From assembly GCA_052161605.1 (NCBI GenBank), contig CP197409.1: a stretch of DNA of 64,000 bases. One strand, given 5' to 3'. Under the pieces are notes generated by a model. It did no database searches and was not told the origin of the DNA. It worked only from the letters and a program-made list of their open reading frames with translations. The position numbers and the translations under genes were made by a program. Shown here in pieces: positions 51,194-59,864 of this stretch; within the stretch, counting starts at the first letter, position 1; every line of letters begins with the position of its first letter. The DNA is from JBKCUI01 sp052161605 (GTDB lineage Bacteria; Planctomycetota; Planctomycetia; Pirellulales; Pirellulaceae).

Positions 51194-53450
51194 TCCAAGA
51201 AAACTAAAGCCAAGCGAGCTATGCCGACTGCTCAACTCGACGCCGCTAGGCGAGGTGATCAGTGAACGGCAACTCTATCGGCACCGTCAACGCGCCGGCG
51301 CACGTATTGGCGACAACAAGACCGTCGATTTGCTGCGCTATTGCGCCTGGATGCATGTCGTACGTCATGCGCCTCGTACGACGAGCGGTGTCGATCCGTA
51401 TGATGCAATGAAGGAACGAGCAAGGGCCCGTAACGCAGCCCTTGCACTGGCCGGTCGCGACATCGGTGAACTACCAGAGGTCGATAATCCAGACCGTAAA
51501 GATCGTGCTTCGCGGGACTTTCGATACTTTTGTGAAACCTACTTTCCTCTGACGTTTCATCTGGCATGGTCGCCGGACCATATCAAGGTCATCAACAAAA
51601 TCGAGCAAGCCGTTGTCCATGGGGGATTGTTTGCACTGGCCATGGCCCGTGGTAGCGGCAAGAGTTCAATCGCGGAAGTCGCTTGTATTTGGGCAGTGCT
51701 CTACGGGCATCGCAACTTCGTTTGTTTGATCGGCAGCGACGAGGGCCATGCGTGCGATATGCTGGAATCGATCAAGACCGAACTCGATAGCAACGAGCTC
51801 CTTTTGGCCGATTTTCCTGAGGTCTGCTTCCCGATTCAAGCCCTCGATGGGATTTCCAATCGAGCCAACGGCCAGCTCTATAAAGGGAAGCGAACACAGA
51901 TCGGTTGGACTGCGAAAGAGGTGGTACTGCCGACGATCGAGAATAGTCCTGCCAGCGGCGCGATCATCAAGGTCGCTGGTCTGACGGGTCGCATCCGCGG
52001 GATGAAGTTTAAACGTCCTGATGGGAGAACTGTTCGGCCGAGTCTCGTTGTACTCGATGACCCGCAAACGGACGAGAGCGCTCGATCGCTTTCGCAATGC
52101 GCGAACCGTGAAAGTATCCTCGCCGGTGCAGTCCTTGGCTTGGCCGGGCCGGGCAAGAAGATCTCGGGTATCATGCCTTGCACCGTGATTCGCCCAGGGG
52201 ATATGGCCGACAATATCCTGGATCGCAATCGCCATCCGGAATGGAATGGCGAGCGCACCAAGATGGTCTATTCATTCCCCAAGAACGAAACGCTATGGGA
52301 GCGTTACGCCGAGATCCGCGCCGAAGGGATGCGTGGCGGTGATGGAGGTGAAGCGGCTACGGAGTTTTATCGGCAGAACCAAGCGGCGATGGATGAGGGT
52401 GCCGTGATCGCTTGGCAGGAGCGATTCAACTACGACGAGCTCTCGGCGATCCAACACGCGATGAATCTTAAACTCCAAGACGAAGCCGCGTTCTTCGCCG
52501 AGTACCAAAATCAACCACTGCCGGCGGAGACGGTTGTCGACGGGATGCTCAAACCAGAAGAGGTCGCGAGCAAGATCAACCGCATCGATCGGGGCTTGGT
52601 CTCGATCGGCGCGAACCATCTCACCGCCTTCATTGACGTTCAGCAAAAATTGCTCTTCTACGTGGTCACCGCATGGGAGGATGACTTCACGGGTTACGTG
52701 ATCGACTACGGCTGTTACCCCGACCAGCAACGTCCGTACTTCACGCTGCGCGAGGCTCGCCAGACACTAAGCTCCGAAGCCATCGGAACCGGACTCGAGG
52801 GCTCCATTTACGCAGGCCTCGAATCGCTGACGTCGAAGCTACTCGATCGGGAATGGCAACGAGACGATGGCGCAGCGATGCGGATCGGTCGCTGTTTGAT
52901 CGACGCCAACTGGGGGCAGTCGACCGATGTGGTGTACCAGTTCTGTCGACAGTCCAAGCACGCCGCTGTGATCATCCCTAGCCACGGTCGGTTCGTCGGT
53001 GCGTCGAGCTTGCCATTCAGCGAGTATCGACGCCGGCCAGGTGATCGAGTGGGGCTCAATTGGCGAATCCCCAACGTCCATGGCAAGCGAGCCATCCGTC
53101 ACGTGGTCTACGATACCAACTGGTGGAAGTCGTTTATCAACGCTCGGCTTCGCGTTTCAATGGGCGACCGCGGTTGCCTCTCGCTCTTCGGAACCAACGC
53201 CGAAACGCATCGAATGCTTTCGGAACATCTGACCTCTGAGTACTTCATCAAGACTGAGGCTCGTGGCCGGAGCGTTGATGAGTGGAAGCAGCGACCCGAA
53301 CAGCCCGACAACCACTGGTTCGATTGTTTGGTCGGTTCAGCGGTCGCGGCATCCATGCAAGGCGTTGTGCTTTTCGGTACTGATCGAGACGTCCCAGAGA
53401 AGCGAAATCGCCTGAGCTTCAAGGAAATGCAGGGACGAAGACGAGGATGA
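51183..53450 (+). CDS. Phage terminase large subunit
   Basis: A 755-residue terminase from GTG at 51183, with AAGGAG upstream. An N-terminal DNA-binding-like domain (LKPSELCRLLNSTPLGEVIS, then ERQLYRHRQRAG) is followed by the ATPase. Walker A is ARGSGKSS near 155-163 and the Walker B-like stretch is LVVLDDPQTDES. The C-terminal nuclease begins around TAFIDVQQKLLFYVV. It would pump phage DNA into the prohead and cut it. The coupled 50987 gene and the HNH gene share its N-terminal domain, so together they may form the packaging machinery. Confidence 0.9.
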   Translation: MASDPRKLKPSELCRLLNSTPLGEVISERQLYRHRQRAGARIGDNKTVDLLRYCAWMHVVRHAPRTTSGVDPYDAMKERARARNAALALAGRDIGELPEVDNPDRKDRASRDFRYFCETYFPLTFHLAWSPDHIKVINKIEQAVVHGGLFALAMARGSGKSSIAEVACIWAVLYGHRNFVCLIGSDEGHACDMLESIKTELDSNELLLADFPEVCFPIQALDGISNRANGQLYKGKRTQIGWTAKEVVLPTIENSPASGAIIKVAGLTGRIRGMKFKRPDGRTVRPSLVVLDDPQTDESARSLSQCANRESILAGAVLGLAGPGKKISGIMPCTVIRPGDMADNILDRNRHPEWNGERTKMVYSFPKNETLWERYAEIRAEGMRGGDGGEAATEFYRQNQAAMDEGAVIAWQERFNYDELSAIQHAMNLKLQDEAAFFAEYQNQPLPAETVVDGMLKPEEVASKINRIDRGLVSIGANHLTAFIDVQQKLLFYVVTAWEDDFTGYVIDYGCYPDQQRPYFTLREARQTLSSEAIGTGLEGSIYAGLESLTSKLLDREWQRDDGAAMRIGRCLIDANWGQSTDVVYQFCRQSKHAAVIIPSHGRFVGASSLPFSEYRRRPGDRVGLNWRIPNVHGKRAIRHVVYDTNWWKSFINARLRVSMGDRGCLSLFGTNAETHRMLSEHLTSEYFIKTEARGRSVDEWKQRPEQPDNHWFDCLVGSAVAASMQGVVLFGTDRDVPEKRNRLSFKEMQGRRRG

Positions 53451-53537
53451 TGTTGTTTTGAGCCTTGGCAGCCGAATAGATTCAAATCGACTTGTACGAA
53501 AATAAGCCGTACAATTGAGCGAATCAAGGAGCAAACA

Positions 53538-53828
53538 ATGTCAACTAGAAATAGCACCTCCAAGTCAGCTCGAATCGAAACGCGAGTGTCTCAAGAGCAG
53601 AAAGATCTAATCGAGCGGGCTGCCGTTCTCAGTGGTCGGACCGTGTCTGAATTTGTGCTTGCTCATGTCGAAATCGCTGCCAAGAAGGTGATCGGCGAGC
53701 ATGAGAACCTGCACTTAGACCAAGCGCAAAGCAGGATTCTTTTCGATGCGTTATTGGCACCCAAGAAGCCAAACAAGAAATTGAAGCTTGCAGTGGAGGA
53801 CTATCGCAAGCGGGTCGAAAGCAGATGA
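53538..53828 (+). CDS. DUF1778 antitoxin-like protein without a visible toxin
   Basis: A 96-residue protein (MSTRNSTSKSARIETRVSQE, then GRTVSEFVLAHVEIAAKKVI), the ribbon-helix-helix pattern of DUF1778 antitoxins, which normally pair with an acetyltransferase toxin. The next bases contain only a short frame without a GNAT domain, so the toxin appears lost or absent. It lies after the terminase. Confidence 0.75.
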   Translation: MSTRNSTSKSARIETRVSQEQKDLIERAAVLSGRTVSEFVLAHVEIAAKKVIGEHENLHLDQAQSRILFDALLAPKKPNKKLKLAVEDYRKRVESR

Positions 53829-53858
53829 AGGAAACGCCGACTATGATCACGCTATGTT

Positions 53859-54785
53859 TTAACTTTCACAATCTGCCAATCGTGTGGAAAGTGCGCGAAC
53901 AAATCCAATAAACTCATCCCCTTCTTCAAGCCGCTTCAACGGTAAGTCTTTCGAAAACCCCGAACCAACATGCGCGCCAACGAGTGCGCCTGTCATCGCG
54001 GCGATCGTATCGGTATCTCCGCCCTGCCAAATCGCTGTGGATATTGCGATTTGATAGTCGCACGGATAAAGGGCGAAGCAAGCTAACGCCGTGACCACTG
54101 ACTCATGCGCCTCGATTCCATTTCCGAACTGTTCGATGTCTTCGTCTGCCTTCACTACTCGCAACCGCTCCAATCTGTTCTGGAACACGACTGTAGAGCA
54201 TAACGGCAGCAGTTCCTCAGCTAATATCAATGGATTGATCGGTGATTTCGAAGCAGCAATCGATGTAGCAACTGCGATGAGCTGTGCTCCCTCAATTCCG
54301 AGTTCATGCCGATGAGTTGGCCAAGCACTATTCTTGGCTTCTTGCCAGATTCTTGTGACATCGCCAACGAAACGCAGACCGATCGGCGCGCTTCGCATCG
54401 CAGCGCCGTTTCCGAGCGATCCCCCCGGGAATAAATGCTCGGCCATAAACTCATATTCAGCGTTGTCGCGAAAAGCCTCAATCAACACTCGTGCGCCACG
54501 CCCGTATCCTCGCCATGATTCATAGACATCCACAAATCGTCGCATCAAATCATTGCTAACAATCGTTGGGTTATCGGCAAGGTGCTCAGCAATCGCAAGT
54601 GTCATCTGTCCGTCGTCTGTGTATTGGAGCTCTTGTCGATTCAAAGCGTTCTCAAACGCAGCGAATTTATCTTTGAACTTCGATCGAAGTTGATCCTGTT
54701 GCATACCTTCGAATCGTGATCCGACAGCATCAGCGAAAATCAGTCCGATTAAACTACCGAAAATTCTGTCTAGCGAAGAAGGCAT
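53859..54785 (-). CDS. ADP-ribosylglycohydrolase-family protein
   Basis: A 308-residue protein with YTDDGQMTLAIAEHL near 55-69 and GGDTDTIAAMTGALVGAHVG near 254-273, the metal-binding motifs of ADP-ribosylglycohydrolases. It would remove ADP-ribose from proteins or nucleic acids. It is on the opposite strand to the packaging genes, between terminase and portal, which suggests a later insertion. It may counter ADP-ribosylating host defences. Confidence 0.85.
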   Translation of the reverse strand: MPSSLDRIFGSLIGLIFADAVGSRFEGMQQDQLRSKFKDKFAAFENALNRQELQYTDDGQMTLAIAEHLADNPTIVSNDLMRRFVDVYESWRGYGRGARVLIEAFRDNAEYEFMAEHLFPGGSLGNGAAMRSAPIGLRFVGDVTRIWQEAKNSAWPTHRHELGIEGAQLIAVATSIAASKSPINPLILAEELLPLCSTVVFQNRLERLRVVKADEDIEQFGNGIEAHESVVTALACFALYPCDYQIAISTAIWQGGDTDTIAAMTGALVGAHVGSGFSKDLPLKRLEEGDEFIGFVRALSTRLADCES

Positions 54786-54941
54786 TGCGCGATCTCAAAA
54801 TTTTTTTGTAAGCAAGCCATTCGGGATGGATTATCAGCTTTCAAGGCCGATATGCTCATGTTTTGGCTGGTAATTTGCGTACATAGAGGAAAACCAAACT
54901 CTTTCCCTAGAGCGTACAAGTCTACCAAAACAGAGAAATTT

Positions 54942-54969
54942 TGGGACGTCGTTCGGACAAATTGCATAG
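54942..54969 (+). promoter_or_regulatory. Phage module promoter-like motif, copy C
   Basis: TGGGACGTCGTT, seven bases, AATTGCATAG, about 55 bases upstream of the gene at 55025 and thus of the structural module. Same spacing as copies at 26512 and 35712. Confidence 0.6.
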
Positions 54970-55024
54970 TTAGTACTGGAAGAGGCTACTCGAGTTTCTT
55001 TTTCACTCGAAGAGGGTTTCCAGT

Positions 55025-55222
55025 ATGTCAGACAACTTGCAACAGACGATTCGCGAAAGTGCCAAGGCACCCGCTAAGGCATCGGGAGATGCCGGTAGCG
55101 TCGAGCAACACAAGCTCACCGAGCAGATCGCTGCGGACAAGTATCTGGCCTCCAAGGCGGCCGCCTCGCAACCGAAGCGTGGTCTTCGTTTCAACAAGCT
55201 CGTACCACCAGGGGCGACTTAA
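55025..55222 (+). CDS. Small hypothetical phage protein before the portal
   Basis: A 65-residue protein (MSDNLQQTIRESAKAPAKAS, ending LRFNKLVPPGAT) with a helical Ala/Lys-rich centre. It has a good position between the module promoter-like motif and the portal gene. It may be a small head or scaffolding component. No family recognised. Confidence 0.6.
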   Translation: MSDNLQQTIRESAKAPAKASGDAGSVEQHKLTEQIAADKYLASKAAASQPKRGLRFNKLVPPGAT

Positions 55223-55261
55223 CGGTTCGCAACTGTTTTGAGCTTGTTTCGATAGGCAGGG

Positions 55262-56770
55262 GTGTTGGGTTTTACAGCAGGGATTGAGTCAAGGATGTTG
55301 AAGTTGCTGTCAGGGATTTTGAGCAGGAGGAGCTATCACCAAGATCGATCGCTCGTCCGTGGACGCTCGGCCCGACACCCCTTTTCGCTAGCGAGATTGC
55401 TGGGACGCTATGATGCGGCGACCACCACGGTCGACAACGTTCGCCACTGGGCGGCCGCTGACGGTTTATCCGCCAGCGCGGCCAATAGCCCCGAGGTGCG
55501 CCGCACGCTACGCAATCGCTCGCGATACGAAGTCGCCAACAACTCCTATGCTCGTGGCATTTCGTTAACTCTTGCGAACGATTGTATCGGGACCGGTCCG
55601 CGTTTGCAGATGTTGACCAACGACGATCGAGCCAATGATTTCGTCGAGCATGAGTTTTTGAACTGGGCAAGCGAAATCAATCTTGCCGAAAAGCTGCGCA
55701 CCATGCGACTCGCTCGCGTATCAGATGGTGAGTCGTTTGGACTGTTAACCAACAATCCAAGAATCGCCTCGCCGGTGCAACTGGATCTCAAACTGGTCGA
55801 AGCCGAACAGGTCACATCGCCTACTCTTAGTCCGGATGGTAATCGCTATCTCGATGGCATTCGATTCGATGAGTATGGCAATCCGATCTCGTATGATGTA
55901 CTTCGGGAACATCCAGGCGATGATTCGTTCCTGTTCACGAAGAACTATAACACGATCAATGCCAATTCCGTCCTCCATTTCTTCCGAAGCGATCGACCTG
56001 GCCAGATCCGTGGCATTCCCGATATCACGCCTGCGCTTCCACTCTTCGCGCAACTCCGACGATTCACGCTTGCTGTATTAGCAGCAGCCGAAACGGCGGC
56101 AGACTTCGCTGGGATTCTCTATACCGACGCACCAGCCGGTGGTGAAGCCGATGCGGCTGAACCGTTCGAGCCGATCGAACTGGAGAAGCGATCTCTGCTG
56201 ACCATGCCTGGCGGTTGGAAGATGGCTCAAATGCACGCGGAGCAACCTGCCACGACTTACGCGGAGTTCAAACGCGAGATTCTGAACGAAATCGCTCGTT
56301 GCTTGAACATGCCTTTCAACGTGGCTGCCGGCAATTCCTCGGGCTACAACTACGCCTCCGGGCGACTGGATCACCAAACCTACTTCAAGTCGATCCGTGT
56401 CGAGCAATCCCAAATGGCTCGCACCGTTCTGGATCGCATTCTGGTCGCATGGCTGCGTGAAGCGATTCTCATCGAAGGCTATCTACCGAACTCGCTTCGC
56501 ACTCTCGACGCATCGTTCGAGCATCAATGGTTCTGGGACGGACATGAACATGTCGACCCAGCCAAAGAAGCCAATGCCCAGAAAATCCGCCTCGCCAATC
56601 ATACGACAACTCTGGCCCATGAATACGCAAGGCAGGGGCGTGATTGGGAGGCGGAACTTAAACAACGTGCGAAAGAGGTCTCGCTCATGCGTGAGCTGGG
56701 ACTTTCCATCGATTCAACTTCACTTTCTCCAGGAGAGGTAACGAATGACGAAGACGCAAACAGTCCTTAG
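55262..56770 (+). CDS. Phage portal protein (lambda-type)
   Basis: A 502-residue portal protein. NRSRYEVANNSYARGISLTL, NDCIGTGPRLQM and VLREHPGDDSFLF are typical lambda-family blocks, and AVLAAAETAADFAGILYTDA lies in the core. It would form the ring through which DNA enters the head. The start may be TTG at 55262 (GCAGGGG upstream) or the ATG at 55295. It overlaps the capsid gene by 26 bases. Confidence 0.9.
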   Translation: MLGFTAGIESRMLKLLSGILSRRSYHQDRSLVRGRSARHPFSLARLLGRYDAATTTVDNVRHWAAADGLSASAANSPEVRRTLRNRSRYEVANNSYARGISLTLANDCIGTGPRLQMLTNDDRANDFVEHEFLNWASEINLAEKLRTMRLARVSDGESFGLLTNNPRIASPVQLDLKLVEAEQVTSPTLSPDGNRYLDGIRFDEYGNPISYDVLREHPGDDSFLFTKNYNTINANSVLHFFRSDRPGQIRGIPDITPALPLFAQLRRFTLAVLAAAETAADFAGILYTDAPAGGEADAAEPFEPIELEKRSLLTMPGGWKMAQMHAEQPATTYAEFKREILNEIARCLNMPFNVAAGNSSGYNYASGRLDHQTYFKSIRVEQSQMARTVLDRILVAWLREAILIEGYLPNSLRTLDASFEHQWFWDGHEHVDPAKEANAQKIRLANHTTTLAHEYARQGRDWEAELKQRAKEVSLMRELGLSIDSTSLSPGEVTNDEDANSP

Positions 56771-58814
56771 TCGGGAGTCTTTAGTCAGTAGCGAAGAGGA
56801 TTCCCTCCAGACTCAAGACTCTGGACTCATGTCTCAAAAGGTACCCAGTTCGCTGCGTATCGTTTGTGACGATGCCAGCTCGATCCATTTACAAGCAGCC
56901 GAAGCAACCGAAGAAGGCAAGCTGGCACTGCGCAAATTCTCCATGGTGGCATACACCGGCGGCGCGATGCGTCTCGGCGGCTGGCCTTATCCTGTGGTTG
57001 TTGATCTATCCGGCATGCGAGTCACTCGCAAGGCCCGTCCAATTCTCAAGGATCACGATCGAGGCAGCATTGTCGGTCATACCGATGACATCACGGTGAG
57101 TGATTCACGGCTTGAAGTGGCTGGTGTGATCTCGGGCGTTGGCTCCACCGCTCAAGAAGTCATCGCCACCAGCGAGAACGGCTTCCCTTGGCAAGCCTCG
57201 CTTGGTGCCAGTGCAGACAAGGTTGTCTTTATCCCCGAAGGTAAGACTGCCATGGCCAATAGTCGCGAATTCAAAGGCCCTGTCTACATCGCTCGCAAGT
57301 CAACGCTCGGCGAGGTCTCGTTTGTGGCCCTCGGTGCCGACGATGATACCGAGGCTCGTATTGCTGCCGGCCATGCCGACGACGATCTCGAAGAATCGGA
57401 AGACGACAGTACCGAGACCGACGATTCGGAACTCGAACCCGTCAATGCAAGCTTGGAGTTGGCTAGCAAGCCCAAGCGTCCTGTCACCAGTGGAGTTGTT
57501 TCTAAGATGCGTATCGAAGCCGCCGCCGAATCCAAACGTATCGCAGGTATTCGCAAGGTGTGTGCTGGCAAGCACACTGAGGTCGAAGCTCGTGCGATCG
57601 AAGAGGGGTGGAGTGTCACCAAAACGGAGTTGGCTGTACTCCGCATCGAACGGCCCAAAGTTCCCGATCAACAAGCGAGTCAATCTATGTACCGTCGTGA
57701 AGTCCTCGAAGCCGCTTGCTGTCTTTCGGTCGGACTCAATGAGACGCAATTATTGAAGCAATATGGGGAACGTACCCTCCATGCTGCCGATCCGATTCGT
57801 AACATTGGTCTCCGCGAACTGGTCGCCGAATGTGCGCGGCTCGAAGGACACGATATTCCTCGCGTTTTCGGGGATGGTGTGGCTACGATTCGTGCTGGTT
57901 TTTCCACAATGTCCCTTCCCGGCATTATGGAAAACGTGATGAACAAGACCATGCTAGCTGCTTACGAGAATACGCCCATTGCGGCGTTTGATCTCTGTAG
58001 CATCAGTACCGTGAGCGATTTCAAAGAGATCTCGCGATACCGGTTGCTCGGTACTGGTGGCTTTGAAAAGGTTGCTCCGGACGGCGAACTGAAGCATGGA
58101 AAGCTCTCCGAGCAGAAGTACTCCAACAAAGCCGACACCTATGGCCAGATCCTGACGCTGACTCGGCACGACATCATCAACGACGATCTCAACGCGTTCA
58201 TGGACATCCCTCGCCAAATGGGACGCAGTGGAGCGGAGTCGATCGATGATTTGTTCTTCACGTTACTTCTTGGGAACGTGGGAGGATTCTTCAGTACCAA
58301 CAATACCAACCTCCTTACTGGAGCAGATACCGCTTTCGGTGCCAATAGCTTGACCCGAGCCAAAACGACCTTCCGCAAACAAAAAGCAGGTCCAGGTTCG
58401 AAGCCCAAAGATCAAAAGCCGATCAACATTCGGCCCGAGTTCCTGGTCGTGCCTGTGGAGATCGAAACGGATGCGGAACTCCTGATGGGTTCGGCTCAGT
58501 TGATGATCGATGCCTCGGGGCAACCAACCAAGATTCCGGTCGACAACCCGCATCGAAACAAGTATCGGGTCATCAGCATGCCTCATCTGTCGGATACTTA
58601 CTACGCCGGCGCAAGCCCGAAAGCGTGGTATCTGTTCGCCAACCCGAACGTCTTGCCTGCTTTCGAATTGGTATTCCTCAATGGTCGTCGCACCCCTGTG
58701 ATTGAACGTGTGGAAATGCCACCCAACACACTGGGCATGGGTTTCCGCTCCTACATCGACTTCGGTGTGAACTCCCAGGATCCTCGCGCAGCTGTGAAGG
58801 TCGCGGGTGAGTGA
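56745..58814 (+). CDS. Prohead protease fused to a Mu-like major capsid protein
   Basis: A 689-residue fusion. The N-terminal prohead protease (about 30-210) has a His in ILKDHDRGSIVGH and a Ser in FPWQASLGASADK, the likely catalytic pair. An acidic linker precedes the C-terminal capsid (about 330-689; MYRREVLEAACCLSVGLNET at its start, EISRYRLLGTGGFEKVAPDG later). The protease probably trims scaffolding during head assembly. The first 30 residues come from DNA with repeated GACTC units and are probably not part of the fold. Confidence 0.85.
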   Translation: MTKTQTVLSRESLVSSEEDSLQTQDSGLMSQKVPSSLRIVCDDASSIHLQAAEATEEGKLALRKFSMVAYTGGAMRLGGWPYPVVVDLSGMRVTRKARPILKDHDRGSIVGHTDDITVSDSRLEVAGVISGVGSTAQEVIATSENGFPWQASLGASADKVVFIPEGKTAMANSREFKGPVYIARKSTLGEVSFVALGADDDTEARIAAGHADDDLEESEDDSTETDDSELEPVNASLELASKPKRPVTSGVVSKMRIEAAAESKRIAGIRKVCAGKHTEVEARAIEEGWSVTKTELAVLRIERPKVPDQQASQSMYRREVLEAACCLSVGLNETQLLKQYGERTLHAADPIRNIGLRELVAECARLEGHDIPRVFGDGVATIRAGFSTMSLPGIMENVMNKTMLAAYENTPIAAFDLCSISTVSDFKEISRYRLLGTGGFEKVAPDGELKHGKLSEQKYSNKADTYGQILTLTRHDIINDDLNAFMDIPRQMGRSGAESIDDLFFTLLLGNVGGFFSTNNTNLLTGADTAFGANSLTRAKTTFRKQKAGPGSKPKDQKPINIRPEFLVVPVEIETDAELLMGSAQLMIDASGQPTKIPVDNPHRNKYRVISMPHLSDTYYAGASPKAWYLFANPNVLPAFELVFLNGRRTPVIERVEMPPNTLGMGFRSYIDFGVNSQDPRAAVKVAGE

Positions 58815-58821
58815 TCTTCTT

Positions 58822-58854
58822 AGATCAATCGGATCTATCTGATCCGACCGATCT
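58822..58854 (+). terminator. Hairpin between capsid and DUF2190 genes
   Basis: AGATCAATCGGATC pairs with GATCCGACCGATCT, with two mismatches in 14 and a five-base loop, eight bases after the capsid stop. No T run follows, so it may instead be an mRNA-stabilising or attenuating hairpin, fitting high capsid expression. Confidence 0.5.
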
Positions 58855-58899
58855 GTCCTAACAAACTAAAGACTCCAGACTCAGGAATCCAGATTCACT

Positions 58900-59229
58900 A
58901 TGCAAGCGCAGTTCATTCAAAACGGTGCCAACGTTGATTACATCCCCGCGGCCAATACTCCCGCAGGGACCGTGGTCATCCAAGGGGATCTCGTAGGCAT
59001 CACCAAGAAGGATATCAAAGCCAACGAGCTCGGAGCTCTCGCGGTCGAAGGTCTATTTGATATCCCCAAAGATGCAGCGACCGCGATTAACGCAGGAACC
59101 AAAGTTTACTGGAAAGCAGACGACCAGATCGTGGTGACCGCTGCGTCGGGAAACAAGCTGGTCGGCAAAACCATCGCTCTGGCCCCGACTGGGGCATCGA
59201 CCGCTCGCGTTCTCCTCACCCATTCGTAA
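58900..59229 (+). CDS. DUF2190-family capsid decoration protein
   Basis: A 109-residue protein (MQAQFIQNGANVDYIPAANT, then PAGTVVIQGDLVGITKKDIK) with a beta-rich core matching DUF2190 phage proteins, which decorate and stabilise heads. It lies directly after the capsid gene. Confidence 0.88.
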   Translation: MQAQFIQNGANVDYIPAANTPAGTVVIQGDLVGITKKDIKANELGALAVEGLFDIPKDAATAINAGTKVYWKADDQIVVTAASGNKLVGKTIALAPTGASTARVLLTHS

Positions 59230-59261
59230 CACGTGAATCTGCTTCAACCCCATTTGCGATC

Positions 59262-59861
59262 ATGAAGTCCTTCCGATCAAGCATGCTGGTTCTGTTGGCT
59301 CTCTTGGCAGCCGTTGGTTGTGAACCCCAACAGGTTCGCGTTCGTCCATTGGCTGCGCCTCCGGCAGAACAACCAGCCGCGAATCTGCCCGTTGCGCTCC
59401 ATCAACGTAACTGGACGGGGCGGTTGAACCAAGGCAGTTGTGTTCATGCGTCTTTGGTCAACCACTTGCGTTGGCTCAATCAGCATGAACTAGGGGAACG
59501 CTGGCGCGCGACCTATTCGGACGGCGAGTGGGACTCACGTCTGCGTGATCGCTTGGATACCGCAGGTATCGACTACAGCTACACGCTCAAAGCCGACCCC
59601 CGGTTCCTCGATTGGGCCAGCGCGTCGCGGCGGGGGGCGATCCTGTGGTGGAAGCCTGCTCACTGTTGCACCTTTGTGGGGTGGGTTCAGCGAGATGGCA
59701 AGCAATACGCAGCCATTCTCGACAACAACTACCCTGGTCGCTTCGAACTAACCCCTCGCGACCAATTCATTCGTTTATGGGCCGGTTATGGCGGATTCGC
59801 GTTGACTGTGCTCAACGATCCCGCCACTTCTCTCACGTTTCGCAGTTACGAGGTGTATTAA
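59262..59861 (+). CDS. Predicted lipoprotein with papain-like/C39-like cysteine peptidase fold
   Basis: A 199-residue protein with a lipobox (VLLALLAAVGC, Cys 20). The presumed active site is Cys60 in LNQGSCVHAS, His134 in KPAHCCTFVGW and Asp/Asn near 154-156 (ILDNNYPG). It starts 32 bases after the DUF2190 stop. A lipoprotein protease inside a virion gene cluster is unusual; it may act on the host envelope or in a modified membrane after infection. Confidence 0.7.
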   Translation: MKSFRSSMLVLLALLAAVGCEPQQVRVRPLAAPPAEQPAANLPVALHQRNWTGRLNQGSCVHASLVNHLRWLNQHELGERWRATYSDGEWDSRLRDRLDTAGIDYSYTLKADPRFLDWASASRRGAILWWKPAHCCTFVGWVQRDGKQYAAILDNNYPGRFELTPRDQFIRLWAGYGGFALTVLNDPATSLTFRSYEVY

Positions 59862-59864
59862 TCG

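Noticed and set aside
53825..53911. Short frame after the DUF1778 gene as a possible toxin
   Set aside because: Only 28 codons with no acetyltransferase pattern.
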